Positions 46,267 through 58,122 of a DNA stretch of 64,000 bases are shown here, piece by piece. The number at the start of each line of letters is the position of its first letter. The first letter of the stretch is position 1. Made by a program: the position numbers and the translations under genes. The notes beneath the pieces are model-generated. The model was given only the letters and a program-made list of their open reading frames with translations. It did no database searches and was not told the DNA's origin. This DNA is from Bolinopsis microptera (taxonomy: Eukaryota > Ctenophora > Tentaculata > Lobata > Bolinopsidae), in the NCBI RefSeq assembly GCF_026151205.1, contig NC_087073.1, forward strand, positions 17,255,837-17,319,836. Direction: 5' to 3'.

Positions 46267-49200
46267 CTAAACAACATTTGACTCCTCTACTTTCCTACGT
46301 TTCTTATATTTCAACTCAAAAAGAATGTCCTGGAGTTGGTCGAGACCCTGTCCCGTGTAACAAGAAATGGGCACTATACTGTGAACTCTTATCATTTTTG
46401 AGAGTTTAGTCTTGTAAAGCCCGAGGAACTCCTCAAACTCAGAGTCTGATCCGCCTGTGTCCATCTTGTTTATCGCAACTGAGGAGATTGGAATTAAGGG
46501 TTAGGAGTTGGTTATGAGGAGTTGTCAAGATAAAATATATCAAAGACACTTCCAGCAAATCAATCAGCTCTAAAAAGCTAAAAGAGCTATAGATCATTAA
46601 CTTGATAATCAAATCTTAACCTACACTACATATCACTTCAGAATATTCAAACTAACCAACAATAGGACGGCGAGTTAGACCCGCCATATATAGCTCCAAC
46701 TCTCTACACAGATACCCGAACGTCTCAAACGGGGTCCGGTGTGGTGTGTTGAGGTTCAACTTGAAACCTTGTACGTCCAGGACAAATAACAGGACCTTGG
46801 TTCTCTCTATGTGTTGTAGGAACACGTGTCCTAGTCCCCTGTTATCACTTGCGCCTGATAAGGGTATTGATCAGGGATGCTGGGATGGTTCGCTATCAGG
46901 ACTTTATTAACATCACTAAGATTATCAAAATATGAGATTTTGATTTTTTTAATTATAAGGTTGGAGAGGACCCTCTCCTATGTTTATTTTCAATTTTCTA
47001 TTCAATTTTCTTTTTCGGTTGAGCCTTCAACGTGTGTTTCTTTTGAAACTCAATTTGCTTTCTTCATCGCCTCTCGAAAGCCTCCTGAGCTCTGTCACAA
47101 TGTACTCATCGTCCCCAGTTTAGACGATACCCCTTTTATTCCCCAAATTGTTCCCACTGATTTCCTACTGTTTTGTTCCTCCCGTGTTGTTGCTCCAAGG
47201 TTCTGCGTTGAAATCACCATTTCCATCAGTATATAATGCGTTAAACTCACCACCTTCTTAATCAGTGTAATGTAAACTTTGGTTTTTGTATTAACATCCT
47301 CCAGTCAGCTTATTCGCCGTCTATAGTACCCCACACAGCCTAGATCTGTATCTCATGATCTCCCATATCTGTGCTGCCTCACCCGAGGCAATTCATAAGG
47401 GCAAAAGTTCCTTATATACCCATGCAAAACAGAAAATATTTCCTTGTGGGCATGGGTAGAAGGGTTGATTGATCCGATCTAATTAAGGTGATAACGTGGT
47501 AATTACTAATAATTAAATTCAGGTAACGAAAGCGTTTTTCTTTTTTATGGACACAAGATATTGAGTGGTAAACAATATTAAGTCCAGAGCAAACAGAACA
47601 CCTGACTATTCTGTCAATACAGTTAAGCTATCATGTTTACAGTATCAGTTGTGGGGTATGTTGTGGTGGCTGCAAACGACAATAGTGCATAGTGCATTAA
47701 TTAATTGCCATTTCAGTAATTACTGATAGATTAGATCATGAGGAGCTGATCTTAATTTCAATTATGATTGATTATCACATCAAACTAATCAGATCAGTCA
47801 CCCAATCCAGACAATTGTAAAGACTACTAAAGATTACTAAAGACTAACCTTCAATAAGTCCAGGAATATCAGCTATCTTGACAATCTGTTTAGTGTCAAT
47901 AGTCTGCATGTGCCCCACTGTTGGTTTGAGAGTGGTGAAGGGGTAGCTGCCTATTGTAGGAGTAGCTGTGGAGAGGACTGATAGGAGAGATGATTTACCC
48001 GCGTTAGGATACCTGCCGGGAGACAAGGAGTTATATTGTAGATACGTGTTAATTATAATATTCAATGAGAATAAGTCGTCTACTAAACATTATTACAATT
48101 ATATTTAACCATCATTAGACAACAGTTTATTGACTCAGCTAATTATGTGAATTGTATAAATTGTGGAAAAAAAAGTTACACACACAACTGCAATAAAACC
48201 ATTTATAATTATATTATACTGTTTGTTGTTCCTTTGAGGTCTGAAAGAAATTCTAGAGACCTTTGTTACTACTCATTGGACTATTTTTAAGGTTTTAGGA
48301 GAGCCGTTCTTGTTAATCTCTCTTTTACGTTTAAACAGACGCTTTGTTAAATATGGGCGGGAGAGTAAATCTAGTGTTTCTATTTCTTTCAGTTTCTTAT
48401 CGTATTGCTGATAAGCCACTTCATAATATGTGTTGATATTACTCAAGTTCAACATGTTGATATTACTCACGTTCAACATGTTGATATTACTCAAATTCAA
48501 CATGTTGATATTAATCACGTTCAACATGTTGATATTACTCACGTTCAACATGGCCGATCACCCTGCGGCCACTTTAAAACTAGAATGTCAGGTAGACTCC
48601 ATGTCAACACACGTCATATATGATATAATGCAAATTTTTGCGAAATAGGGTGTTTTAGAGTTTAGACGACATTTGGTATTAAAGAAATTTGTAGGACATC
48701 AATAAACTGGGATTGAAAAGAATCAAGTACTTAAATTCTTCAATCAGAATTTACGACTTACTCAGGCCTCATCGTCTTAAGATTTTGACATTTCCTACGG
48801 TCTAGGGGTCACTATTGACTATTTATAGAAGTCTTCTAGAATGTTCGCTTGGATGACTTCTTTGACTGACTGCAGTCATAAACACAGCCCAGTTACCAGG
48901 CGACCATGGGGACTAGGGGGCTTATCTTTTTTCTGGGGTTCAATTTTTTCCGGGGGGCTGCAGCCCCCTAGCCCCCCCCCCCTGGCTACGTGCCTGGTGT
49001 TAGTACGGTAAATGGTACGTTAGTACGGTACTGGGGTACGGTGTAAAACATGTTTGTATATATATAATATGTAACTTATGAGAAATACTAATTTTGTTTC
49101 AACACCCAATTTAGTATAAATAAGCCGCTAATATAATTAAAGTAATCATTCCAATATGTTAATCCAACACCCTTATAGTTACCATCCATTAAAAGGATCT

Positions 49201-52200
49201 GAATTATCTTAGAAAATGACAGGCCTGCGACAGCTGTTGAGAAAATGTACCCCATATTAAGTAGGAAGATTACAAATCTATTTACCTTTTATCGATTTTG
49301 CAGCGAAATGGACAAACGAAATGTGCCAAAAATGGAAACAGATATGAAGATAGAAGAAGAAGACAATTCACTACCAAAACTCATTAAGAACGAAATCTGG
49401 ATGGAAGGAGACAACTTTCTAGTCAAATGGGAAGGATTACCAAACTTCTGTGAATGTTCTGCTGTTGGTATCGTGGACTGTCCCGACAGTTCGACCATGA
49501 AATCAGCCCTTGATTCTCACCATCAGACTCATCCCGATGAAAAACCATATCGCTGCACTGAATGTCCTTACAGTACGAGAGTAAAATCAACTTTACTTAA
49601 ACACCAGCGGACTCATTTCGTTAAAAAACAGTATAAATGCTCAGGCTCTGGGTGCAACTATACGGCAAGTGCAAAGTCAACCATGGCTAAACATAAAAGT
49701 ACGCATTTTGATGAAAAACCATATCGCTGCACTGAATGTTCCTACAGTACAAGAGTAAAATTAACCTTGGTTAAACACCAACGTGCTCACTTGGACGAAA
49801 AACTGTTCGGATGCTCTAGATGCACCTAAGTCGACACTACAATCAGCCATTATTTGCCATCTGCGAACCCATAAAGGTGAAAAACCATATCAGTGCTCTA
49901 AATGTTCCTACAGTTCAATCAATAAATCAAGCTTTAACTCACATCGGCGGACTCATTCTGGTGAAAACCCATTTCAATTCTTGGAACATTCTTACCGTGC
50001 TAACCGGACATCATTTTTAGAAAGCCTACAAGCTGGTGGTATGAAACTGGGAAAATCATCGAATTCAACACATCAATATGACGATGTAGGGCCCATTTTT
50101 GTTAAGCCAGTAATTTTTGTCAAGCCAGTCTCTTTTGTAAAGCCTCTAACTTTTGTCAAGCCTGTGACCTCTGTTAATCCCTTCATCTCTACTTCCAGAT
50201 TAATTCCCAGGGCTTCCTCTAGTTATCTGCCAGAATTAACTCGTCCAATACGAGGGATCCCGTCTACTCAGTCTGTACTTACTTCTTATCGAGCAGGTTC
50301 ATCTACTTTCTCTACAATTCATACTGCAAACTCTACGAACCCTACATATCCTACAAATCCTACAAACCCTACATATCCTACATATCTACATGTCTTACAA
50401 ACCCTACAAACCCTACATATCCTTCAAATCCTACAAACCCTACATATCCTACATATCCTACAAACCCTACATATCCTACAAACCCTACATATCCTACATA
50501 TTCTACAAACCCTATATATCCTACATATTCTACAAACCCTACATATCCTACATATTCTACCCCCTACGTACTCTCCGCATCACATCCCACGACCTTCCCT
50601 TCCTCATGTCAGTACAGCGGTTAATATAGGGATTACTAAACATAAACAAAAGTTGAGGTTTATGAACCCACTGGTGAATGAACAATGAAAGTAAATATTG
50701 ATAGCTTGTTTCTTTTATGAAATTTAGAAAATACATCATAGGTGTATCTATATTCTATGACCTTTAAGGTGTATTGGATGAGGATTTTAAGACTTATTAT
50801 CGGTCATATATTGTAAGTGTATTATATTATATTGTAAGTGTTTTGTATTACTGAAAGGTGAAGTTTGTTAGCATGATGAAGCATGAGGAACATAATTGGG
50901 GGGGGGGGGGGGGGGTCCAACTACATTTTTGTACACTAATTTAGCGTACATTTGGCAAAAATCTGATGGCCATGTACATTAATGGTCATAAAAAATGTAC
51001 AAAAAATTGGAAATCCCTGGAAACGGAACAGGAAAAACAGGAAAAAACATGTTTTGTACATTTTTGTACATGTACATTTGGCAAAAATCTGGTGGCCAAA
51101 CAGGAAAAAACATATTTTGTACATTTTTGTGCATTTTTGTACATGTACATTTGGCAAAAATCTGGTGGCCAAACAGGAAAAAACATATTTTGTACATTTT
51201 TGTACATGTACATTTGGAAAAAATCTGGTGGCCATGTACAAAAATGTAGTTGGACCCCCCCATAATTAGAGGAGATTTTATTGCCATTTTTGCCATAGAC
51301 TTGTGGAGTCTCTCAAATAAATGGCAAAATGATTGTTTATTAGTTGCCAAAAAATTAAAAAACTTTTCGTTATTGCAAATACACAGAATCTTTGTCGCAA
51401 GTGCAAGTGAGCGGGGTAGTTAATATTGTGGTTTCTTCATCCTTTTCTGTCGAAAAGGTTTTGGTTTGCATTAAATTAAAAGCTGTTTTATAAAGTGGAA
51501 TTATTGACTTTGGAATATTAATACTTCGGCCATCTTCGTCGTCTACGCCTAATTTTGTAAAGATAATTGAAAATAAAACCGTTCATCTCTCAACATCAAA
51601 GGAGAAACTTTGGCAGCTTGAGATGAAACAACGAAGATAAAGGTCAGATGAAAAATCTTGAATATCTTGAAGAATGCCGAACCCTCCTGTCCACCTTGCG
51701 AGTCAAGATCCACAAAGGGTAAAATCTGGTATAAAAGCACGACAATCAGACTCACATCAGTATATCACCATCCTCCACAGTAACAACAGCAACCATCTGA
51801 TAGATCCCCTCGCACAACATGGTGATGACACGACTCTGGCTTATCTTGGTAGCGACCTGTTTCCACAACTCTCAACAAGCAGCCCTGGTGACCAGCAAGT
51901 TCTGCTCCGAGCTCCCCAAACCTCTAAATGTCTCTGTGCAAGCCTGCTGGCGCAATACAATGGAGATGAAGGAGCTGATAGGAAAGACAGCTGGGGCCGT
52001 GGTGACCGGAGCCTGTTCTGATGTGGACTCTAAATCCGACAACAAGGATCTGGGCAGGTATCTGATTGAAGGGTTCGTGAACCTCAGGTGTTTGGTGGTA
52101 GCTGATATGAAGCAGCTTTCTAGAGCCGAGATAGACCTTCTCAACCAGATTAACATTCTCGTGGCTGAGATAACTGGTAATCCACTGATTTGCCTGGATT

Positions 52201-55200
52201 TCGCACCCCACTTGGAGGAGTGCCCGAAAGACATGCCCCAGGATATGTTCACCGCAGCCTCCCTTCTGGCGAGAATTCTGGAGAATCTGTACATGAGAAT
52301 AGGAGCAGATGACAAGATCATGCTATTTTAGAGTGAGATGTTTGATGGACTATGTTACAGTTTCAGTTGAATTGTAGAATTTCGTGGATTCGTATTTGTT
52401 GTACCCATGTTGCTAGAAGATGGCATTTTGCAAGTTATATCATTTAAAAATTTCAAAAAAACTTTATTCAGTTACGTTGTTTAAATTTTAATCTGTTTAA
52501 TTGAAGCAATCAAAATAATACAAAAAAGCCAAAATCAATCCGAAATATTTGGGGCTTCATCAAGATAGTGACATTAAGTTCTTTCTTTATAATATCTTTA
52601 CAACATTCAGCCTAACGATCTCCCTGGTCCCATCTAGCATAACCTCCCGTTCCCCCAAGCTAACTCACCCTACGAGCCCCACATCAGCAATGCCCCCTAC
52701 CCCAAGCTAACTCACCCTACGAGCCCTACATCAGCAATGCCCCCTACCCCAAGCTAACTCACCCTACGAGCCCCACATCAGCAATGCCCCCTCGCCCCAA
52801 GCTAACTCACCCTACGAGCCCCACATCAGCAATGCCCCCTACCCCAAGCTAACTCACTCTACGAGCCCCACATCAGCAATGCCCCCTACCCCAAGCTAAC
52901 TCACCCTACGAGCCCAACATCAGCAATGCCCCCTACCCCAAGCTAACTCACCCTACGAGCCCCACATCAGCAATGCCCCCTCACCCCAAGCTAACTCACC
53001 CTACGAGCCCCACATCAGCAATGCCCCCTACCCCAAGCTAACTCACCCTACGAGCCCCACATCAGCAATGCCCCCTACCCCAAGCTAACTCACCCTACGA
53101 GCCCCACATCAGCGATGCTCTTGAGAACGAGTCTGAGAAACCTCTCTTCCCCTCGTTTAGACTTGTAGTTGTTAACCAGACTACCCCCTTTCTCACCACC
53201 CTGTAATAAAGGAAGTTTCATACACTAAATACTATTTTAGGGAACTGTAATATGAAGTATTAAGTATTGTGCAAGGGGTCACTTACTCTCAAAAGTGAAA
53301 ACACTACAAATATGGCTCTGGTGTTTTCTTTACAAACCTGGAGGAGGTATCTAGTGTTTTCTTGGTCCACATCGCACACTATTTCCCCCGTCTTGATATC
53401 AGTAGCCACCGTTCCTGGCGGCACTTCCACCACACTATCCTCACCCTGTCTTCCTCGTATTATTTCGTTAGTGGCATTGTCACCTGGCCCTGCCACGTAT
53501 CTGCAGTGGAGATGTCAGAATAACACCTTTTATCACTGTTAATATCGATAATATTATCAGTGAAAGCAGTATTAATGACATTCTCACTTTTCAGAACTAA
53601 GTGCCTAATATAATTAAGATATAACATCTAAACAGTTTTATTCCTGTTCCATATGATCGAGGTTAGTCAGGGCTACAAAACCTGACCAAGTTTAGCTCAA
53701 TCCAGTACTGCGCGTTCGAGATATGAGGTTAAAGGTACCAAAAATAGGAGTTTTCTGGTGTGACATCATTGTTAAATGTTACATTTTTGGATTATAACCT
53801 TGATATCTCACAAACTATCCATTTGTGGTCTTTCTGAGTTACACTATCTGTTTCCTCTGGCAATTTTGGTTCAGAGTCAATTAAGTTTGAAACAAAATCT
53901 CAGTATATGTGAAAGTACTGAGGATGTCAAGTTTGTAAACGCGAGCGCGTGCGCGCGCTCGCACACATATGACCTCATATCTTCCACATTTAATGATTTT
54001 TTATAGAAATTCTTTCACCATCCTGTAGCACTCATGTGCTGAGTAGGATAGCATTCAAATCATGTCTTTAAAAGCTTTAGATAGTTACTGAGGGAGAAAA
54101 TTCATGTTTGTAAACGCGCGCGCGCATGGCCCAGACTATATCAATGGACGGGAGGATTAAAGTACTTTCATACACACCAGCATGCTCATTGATGGCTTAA
54201 AATGAAGCTAAGACATACTCCTATCAGATCCACCATAAGTTAGATACCATAATAATCATTAAATGTGTCTAAAATGAGGAAGCTTTGACAAGTGCGAGTG
54301 GTTTTGGCAAATTTTGGTATAAAATAGTCCCTGAGATCATATTTTTCTCATTAAAATCACATATATCACGAATATTTATGTGTGTTGGGTGTATCCTCAT
54401 TGGTATCAACCATTTCAATCATCTAGAGCAGCTTTCCTGATTCTTTATCTCATGAAAATGGGCAAAAAAAGCTCATAAATAGTCCAAAATCGGTCATTTT
54501 CGCCGCTTTAATAACCTCATTCCTGGCACCCAGAACACTTTGGGTACTCTAAACATGATTTTCGGATACCTCAGACCCCTAACTAGCACATGGAGCCAGA
54601 AAGAACAGCATGTAGGGACTTCTAAATTTCCATGGTTGAGAACCCAATGTCACACTATTCGTTCATTAATCCTGCTTTCACTGTTATGTATGTATCGAGT
54701 TGAGATGTATATCTCTTTTATATCAACCCATATGGTGAGGATGTCATAATATCACAGAAGACGTTTCCCTGAATTTTGTAGGGGATTTAGTAAGAGATTT
54801 TGCGCGCGGAACGTATGTTACAATATTTATCATTGTAGACTCTACGACGGCAGCCGTCAGAAGTCTCACCAAACTGCTCGTTAGCTCGTATATACAGTAA
54901 GATATGAATAACTTAATAACACATCCAACCCCATTCAGGCCGTCCATCCCTAAATAGCTAAAGTCCCCTAAAATACAGACTGATAATCTTTACTCATGTA
55001 GCCGAGAAAACGTTTGCCAGCTTCAAAGTCAGTTTGTCGAAGTTTCTTGCTTTGATACCGGATAACCCTCCGGTTTCCGGTTATACGTGCAGCTGGTCGA
55101 ATTCCTTGGTAGACTACACGCCATCACGGTGGTCAGACATCTGATGACCCTTCCTGCTACGAGGATAAACCTTACCAAGTTACCAAGTTACCAAGTTAGC

Positions 55201-56305
55201 AGGGGATTTGTGTTCCCCGGTATTTGGAACAAAAATCAAATTCCCTACAAATAGTTGCGCATTGTTCCTGGGCGTGGCCTGAGTAGGTCAAGAGGTCGAA
55301 ACTTGGTTTTTCTGATGGTTTGGGACATGTACTAACTATAAAACCACCTAAACATGTTCCAAATACCCCGGAACATAAATCCCCTACAGGGGTAAAGATT
55401 CTCAGTCTTGACTTGACCTGGATTCCAGTAATTTTGGGATGGGCGTGGCCCCTGGGATTGGCCTGAGTGTGTCAAGAGTTCAGAACTCGGTTTTTCTAAT
55501 TGATAAGAACAAGTACTTCCTATTTAACCACCAAAACATGTCCCAAATACCCCGGAACACAAATCCCCTACAAGGGTCGAATCCCCTACAAATCCCCTAC
55601 AAAAATCAAGGAAACGTACTCATCGATATATCGATTAAAATTAGAACAATTTCTCAAAGAAGTTAATCTATTGACAAAAACAGCTGATTTGGTTACACCA
55701 GAAAGGATAAAAATGACTGTAAGTTAACAATAGACACTACACAGAGAAGACTAACCTTCTGTTATGGTGGTGGTGCACGTGGTTTAGGTTCTGGTAGACT
55801 GGCAGAGCTTCCAACCACACGTTACCTCCGTTACCTCCGACCCCATTCTTCCTTCTGTATCCTTGACCTGTGTTTTACACTTCTACAGTTTACTGGCAGT
55901 ATCTTAACAGAGTTTGTACGAACAGTCTGTTTCTCACATACTTTTGTGCAGAATGTCCAGTGAGATATAAGTTTAAAACTTACCTCCAGCTCCTCCCCTC
56001 GTGTAAATATACACACTGTCACATATTTCTCCTTTTTTAAACTTCTGCTGTTCCTTCACCATATCTTGCATCATCTTCCTGTAAAAACCGCGATGTATAT
56101 CCACATGTTGGAAACGAACAGGTGTTCATCGACAAAAGTACAGCCTTAAGGGTAAGATTGAGTTTCTTTAACGCTATTTGTCGATAACTATACTAACACT
56201 ATACCTGTCTATTACTTTAGGTTGGGATGTTGTTAGTCTTCTTTGTAGAGCTAGCAGGCTTCTAGCCACACCAAAGCCCCTCGTACACAGCTTTCTTTGG
56301 GCCAT
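46267..56305 (-). CDS. GTPBP10: mitochondrial Obg-family GTPase (GTP-binding protein 10)
   Basis: Eight exons on the minus strand (56305-56205, 56078-55984, 55861-55756, 53500-53338, 53200-53094, 48012-47849, 46854-46657, 46478-46267) join in frame to 381 residues, as in human GTPBP10 (387). It assists assembly of the large mitochondrial ribosomal subunit. The start ([20 protein letters not shown]) is Arg-rich without acids, fitting a mitochondrial presequence. The Obg domain has Gly-rich loops ([20 protein letters not shown]) and [19 protein letters not shown]. The G domain shows the P-loop GYPNAGKSS (G191-S199), DIPGLIEG (239-246), NKMD (315-318) and a G5-like SCYTGQG. The end of exon 5 and its donor are multiplied in a 47-bp minisatellite. 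Intron 5 (about 5 kb) hosts genes on the other strand. The short C-terminus is basic ([10 protein letters not shown]). Confidence 0.95.
46862..47848. other. GTPBP10 intron 6, no other gene
   Basis: The intron between exons 6 and 7. A frame at 46877-47236 on the plus strand has no support as a gene. Nothing else is seen apart from short direct repeats near 47400-47450. Confidence 0.45.
48434..48551. repeat. 24-bp minisatellite in GTPBP10 intron 5
   Basis: Five near-perfect tandem copies of TTGATATTACTCACGTTCAA plus CATG. It is readable in several frames on both strands, but the resulting peptides are artefacts. Confidence 0.85.
48885..49010. repeat. palindromic C/G-rich repeat fragment
   Basis: GGGGGGCTGCAGCCCCCTAG followed by a C-run and CTGGCTACGTGCCTGG looks like the tail of a dispersed repeat; the sequence CCAGGCGACCATGGGGAC precedes it. 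Family not identified. Confidence 0.35.
49245..50688 (+). pseudogene. C2H2 zinc-finger gene with frameshift, nested in GTPBP10 intron 5
   Basis: The first frame (49245-49829) has an acidic N-terminus, then [12 protein letters not shown], which resembles the VKW.GY strand of a chromodomain, then fingers such as [20 protein letters not shown] and [20 protein letters not shown] with HFDEKPY-type linkers. In the next finger (GCSRCT, about 49820-49830) the frame is lost; the following frame continues with [20 protein letters not shown] and [20 protein letters not shown]. Comparison with the neighbouring fingers indicates two bases missing at the break. The tail has FVKPV-type repeats and then a microsatellite-coded IL/HIL stretch (50343-50565). 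Either a pseudogene, a polymorphic null allele or a sequencing error. It would be a nuclear DNA-binding protein. Confidence 0.7.
50343..50570. repeat. (CATATCCTACAAACCCTA) minisatellite
   Basis: About a dozen copies of 9- and 18-bp units of CCTACATAT/CCTACAAAC. It forms the 3' part of the zinc-finger frame. Confidence 0.8.
50891..51267. mobile_element. 363-bp foldback MITE with G-run end
   Basis: The element (50898-51260) starts with 18 G then TCCAACTACATTTTTGTACA and ends with the exact mirror plus six C. The direct repeats CATAATT at 50891-50897 and 51261-51267 are its target duplication. The interior holds three tandem copies of about 65 bp containing TTTGGCAAAAATCTGGTGGC and ACATTTTTGTACATGTACA palindromes. 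Open frames on both strands are by-products of the repeats. Confidence 0.75.
51731..51738 (+). promoter_or_regulatory. TATA box of the small secreted-protein gene
   Basis: TATAAAAG about 90 bp before the ATG at 51819. A plausible start site lies near 51760 (CATCAGTATATC). Confidence 0.55.
51819..52331 (+). CDS. small secreted helical protein, unknown family
   Basis: A single-exon frame of 170 residues. The N-terminus [20 protein letters not shown] is a signal peptide (or starts at the second Met, 51825). The mature part has about six Cys (KFCSEL, QACWRN, GACSDV, LRCLVV, LICLDF, EECPKD) and long amphipathic helices ([35 protein letters not shown]). This Cys-linked helical design recalls secreted cytokine- or saposin-like proteins, but I recognise no family. 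It lies inside GTPBP10 intron 5 on the opposite strand and has its own TATA box, so it is probably tightly regulated. The composition is clearly coding-like. Confidence 0.65.
   Translation: MVMTRLWLILVATCFHNSQQAALVTSKFCSELPKPLNVSVQACWRNTMEMKELIGKTAGAVVTGACSDVDSKSDNKDLGRYLIEGFVNLRCLVVADMKQLSRAEIDLLNQINILVAEITGNPLICLDFAPHLEECPKDMPQDMFTAASLLARILENLYMRIGADDKIMLF
52655..53110. repeat. 47-bp minisatellite containing the GTPBP10 exon 5 splice donor
   Basis: About ten tandem copies of a 47-bp unit with CTAACTCACCCTACGAGCCC. On the minus strand each unit reads GATGTGGGGCTCGTAGG|GTGAGT, that is the last 17 or so bases of exon 5 plus its 5' splice site and the start of the intron. The exon itself is the rightmost copy (53094 up). 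One unit has a base change next to the donor (near 52857). Reading past the first donor gives an immediate TGA. Confidence 0.9.
53939..53964. other. alternating CG tract (Z-DNA-prone)
   Basis: GCGAGCGCGTGCGCGCGCTC in GTPBP10 intron 3; a second tract, ACGCGCGCGCGCATGG, follows at about 54114. Both are preceded by GTTTGTAAACGCG, so they may be two copies of one repeat. Confidence 0.5.
55199..55390. mobile_element. small MITE-like inverted repeat in GTPBP10 intron 3
   Basis: AGGGGATTTGTGTTCCCCGG on the left is mirrored by CCCCGGAACATAAATCCCCT on the right, about 190 bp apart. A third, similar end follows at 55543-55570 and fragments (TGTAGGGGATTTA) lie at 54777. No clear target duplication. Confidence 0.45.
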
Positions 56306-56309
56306 CACT

Positions 56310-57998
56310 GAGTTATTTAGCCGGTAAAGTTAATGTAATTGTTAGCGCCTCGCCAGTTACCACATGTTTTGTGTGTAATGTGATAAGATTGAGGAGGCCG
56401 TTTTGGCTGTGGCCAAAATCCAAAGTTCAATAATAAGAACGCACGTGTAAATCTGAAATAAAATTTAATACCGCGCGCAGTTCCTTGTACAAAGTCGGGC
56501 GCGCGTGCCAACTCTACTTATCAGTAGACCTTATTTAAAAGGTATGACCGGCTTACAAGTCGCGTGATTGATGGACGATCGATTTGTTCATTGTGACCGA
56601 AAATAATATTATAATTTAATAAACTTGTAACACTAATGAGACCATGGAAGTCAAACGAAAGTATTTTAAATTCTAATATATCGAACTGACAAACAACACC
56701 ATTACAAAGTCAAGCCCCCTCAGCGAAATTACAATTCAAATTCAACAATTATTATTTTCGAATTATACATTTGATCCTCTTACACTGATCTTTGTCACAG
56801 AAATTAAATTAAATGCTTCATAGAGCATATTAAATAACAATCACAATTAACGTAAAATTGTGTCCCAACACTACGTCTAATTAACATGCCTCTAATTAAC
56901 ATACCTCTAACTTAAAACTAAATGTTTTTGTGGAATTTGTTCCAATTTTCTAACAATAAAGAGAGCGGTCTCTTCTTGGTGATGAGGAACTAGTCTCGTG
57001 TGTAGTGGAATTATTAAACTTAATTATGCCTTCAAATTGGGCAGAACTATTGTGTTTGTACCATTTAATCAGACGAGTTTGTGTAAAGTTTTCATAATTT
57101 TATCATTTACACACTCAATACACAGGTTATTATAGTAGGTTGTAACTGACCAGCAGTTTTCAACATCATCACATTTTTAACTTGGATCATTGTAGGTCCT
57201 TTACAAATAAACTGTGATATGCATATCGTTCCAAAATGGAGTGCACATCGAAGAATATGGTTCACGAAAAATTTTTCAATTAAGAGAAGATAAAAAAGGC
57301 AAATTTTTCAAAGGTCAGAAGCATTGAAAAGTATGTCAAAATTCCCATTTCGAAAATAGAAAATACTGTCATTCAGTAATAACCGTAGCGATGAAACGAA
57401 ATTCTAAATTCACAAAAATAATTTAACACATTAACACATCAAAAACATCTGCAAACTGTATCGAAACATGCAACAAAATTGAGCAATCTTGGTTTCTGAA
57501 TAATTCTAAAATATCTCATTATTAATAATAATCGAATGTATAATAATATAGTGCCTTCTATTAAGTATACTGGCTAGTGACTATAATAACACGATATCTT
57601 GAAGGAACATGTCCAAAATCATCAAATTAATTTTTCAAAAAATGGAACAATCTTGTTCGCTAGCCTATAACTCTATAAACTCCTGCACGAATAAAAGAAT
57701 AGTTTTAACAAACTATACCATGTATTATTGGATGTAACTCACAAAAAATATCTAGTGCCAATCGCTCAGAAAACCATTTATAACCAATAAATTCGTATTT
57801 AGTAAATAAACAAAACGTATTTAGGAATAATTTAAATCAAGACACTACTCTATTTTATTTTAAAACTACTTAACAACAAATAACACAGTGGGTCACATGA
57901 ATGTGTTGTCCAACCATGCCTTGTAATAATATGTCAATACTTAGGAATATTTAGGTACAATATTTGAGGTAAACCACTCAGGAATAGTCAAAGTGTGA
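56310..57998. other. intergenic region between PIKfyve and GTPBP10
   Basis: About 1.7 kb, AT-rich, holding the promoter of GTPBP10 near 56310-56600 and the 3' end of PIKfyve. An AATAAA on the minus strand lies near 57855. No other gene is seen. Confidence 0.4.
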
Positions 57999-58114
57999 GA
58001 GTGACTCAATAGTGACTCAGGAGCCAGGAGTGACTCAGGAGTGACTCAATAGTCAATAGTGACTCAGGAGTGACTCAGGAGTGACTCAATAGTGACTCAA
58101 TAGTCAATAGTGAC

Positions 58115-58122
<8 letters not shown>
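57999..58122. repeat. minisatellite overlapping the PIKfyve stop codon
   Basis: Tandem variants of AGTGACTCA(GGA or ATA), 8-22 bp units. On the minus strand the last PIKfyve codons and TGA stop (58117-58115) are the first unit (CTCCTGAGTCAC). Confidence 0.75.

Noticed and set aside
48273..48648. Three frames with repeated asparagine/isoleucine peptides
   Set aside because: They come from the 24-bp minisatellite in the GTPBP10 intron.
50936..51350. Six overlapping open frames on both strands
   Set aside because: They arise from tandem palindromic units of the foldback MITE; no protein family or start context.
52655..53110. CRISPR-like array
   Set aside because: Units are contiguous without unique spacers and the genome is eukaryotic; it is a minisatellite.
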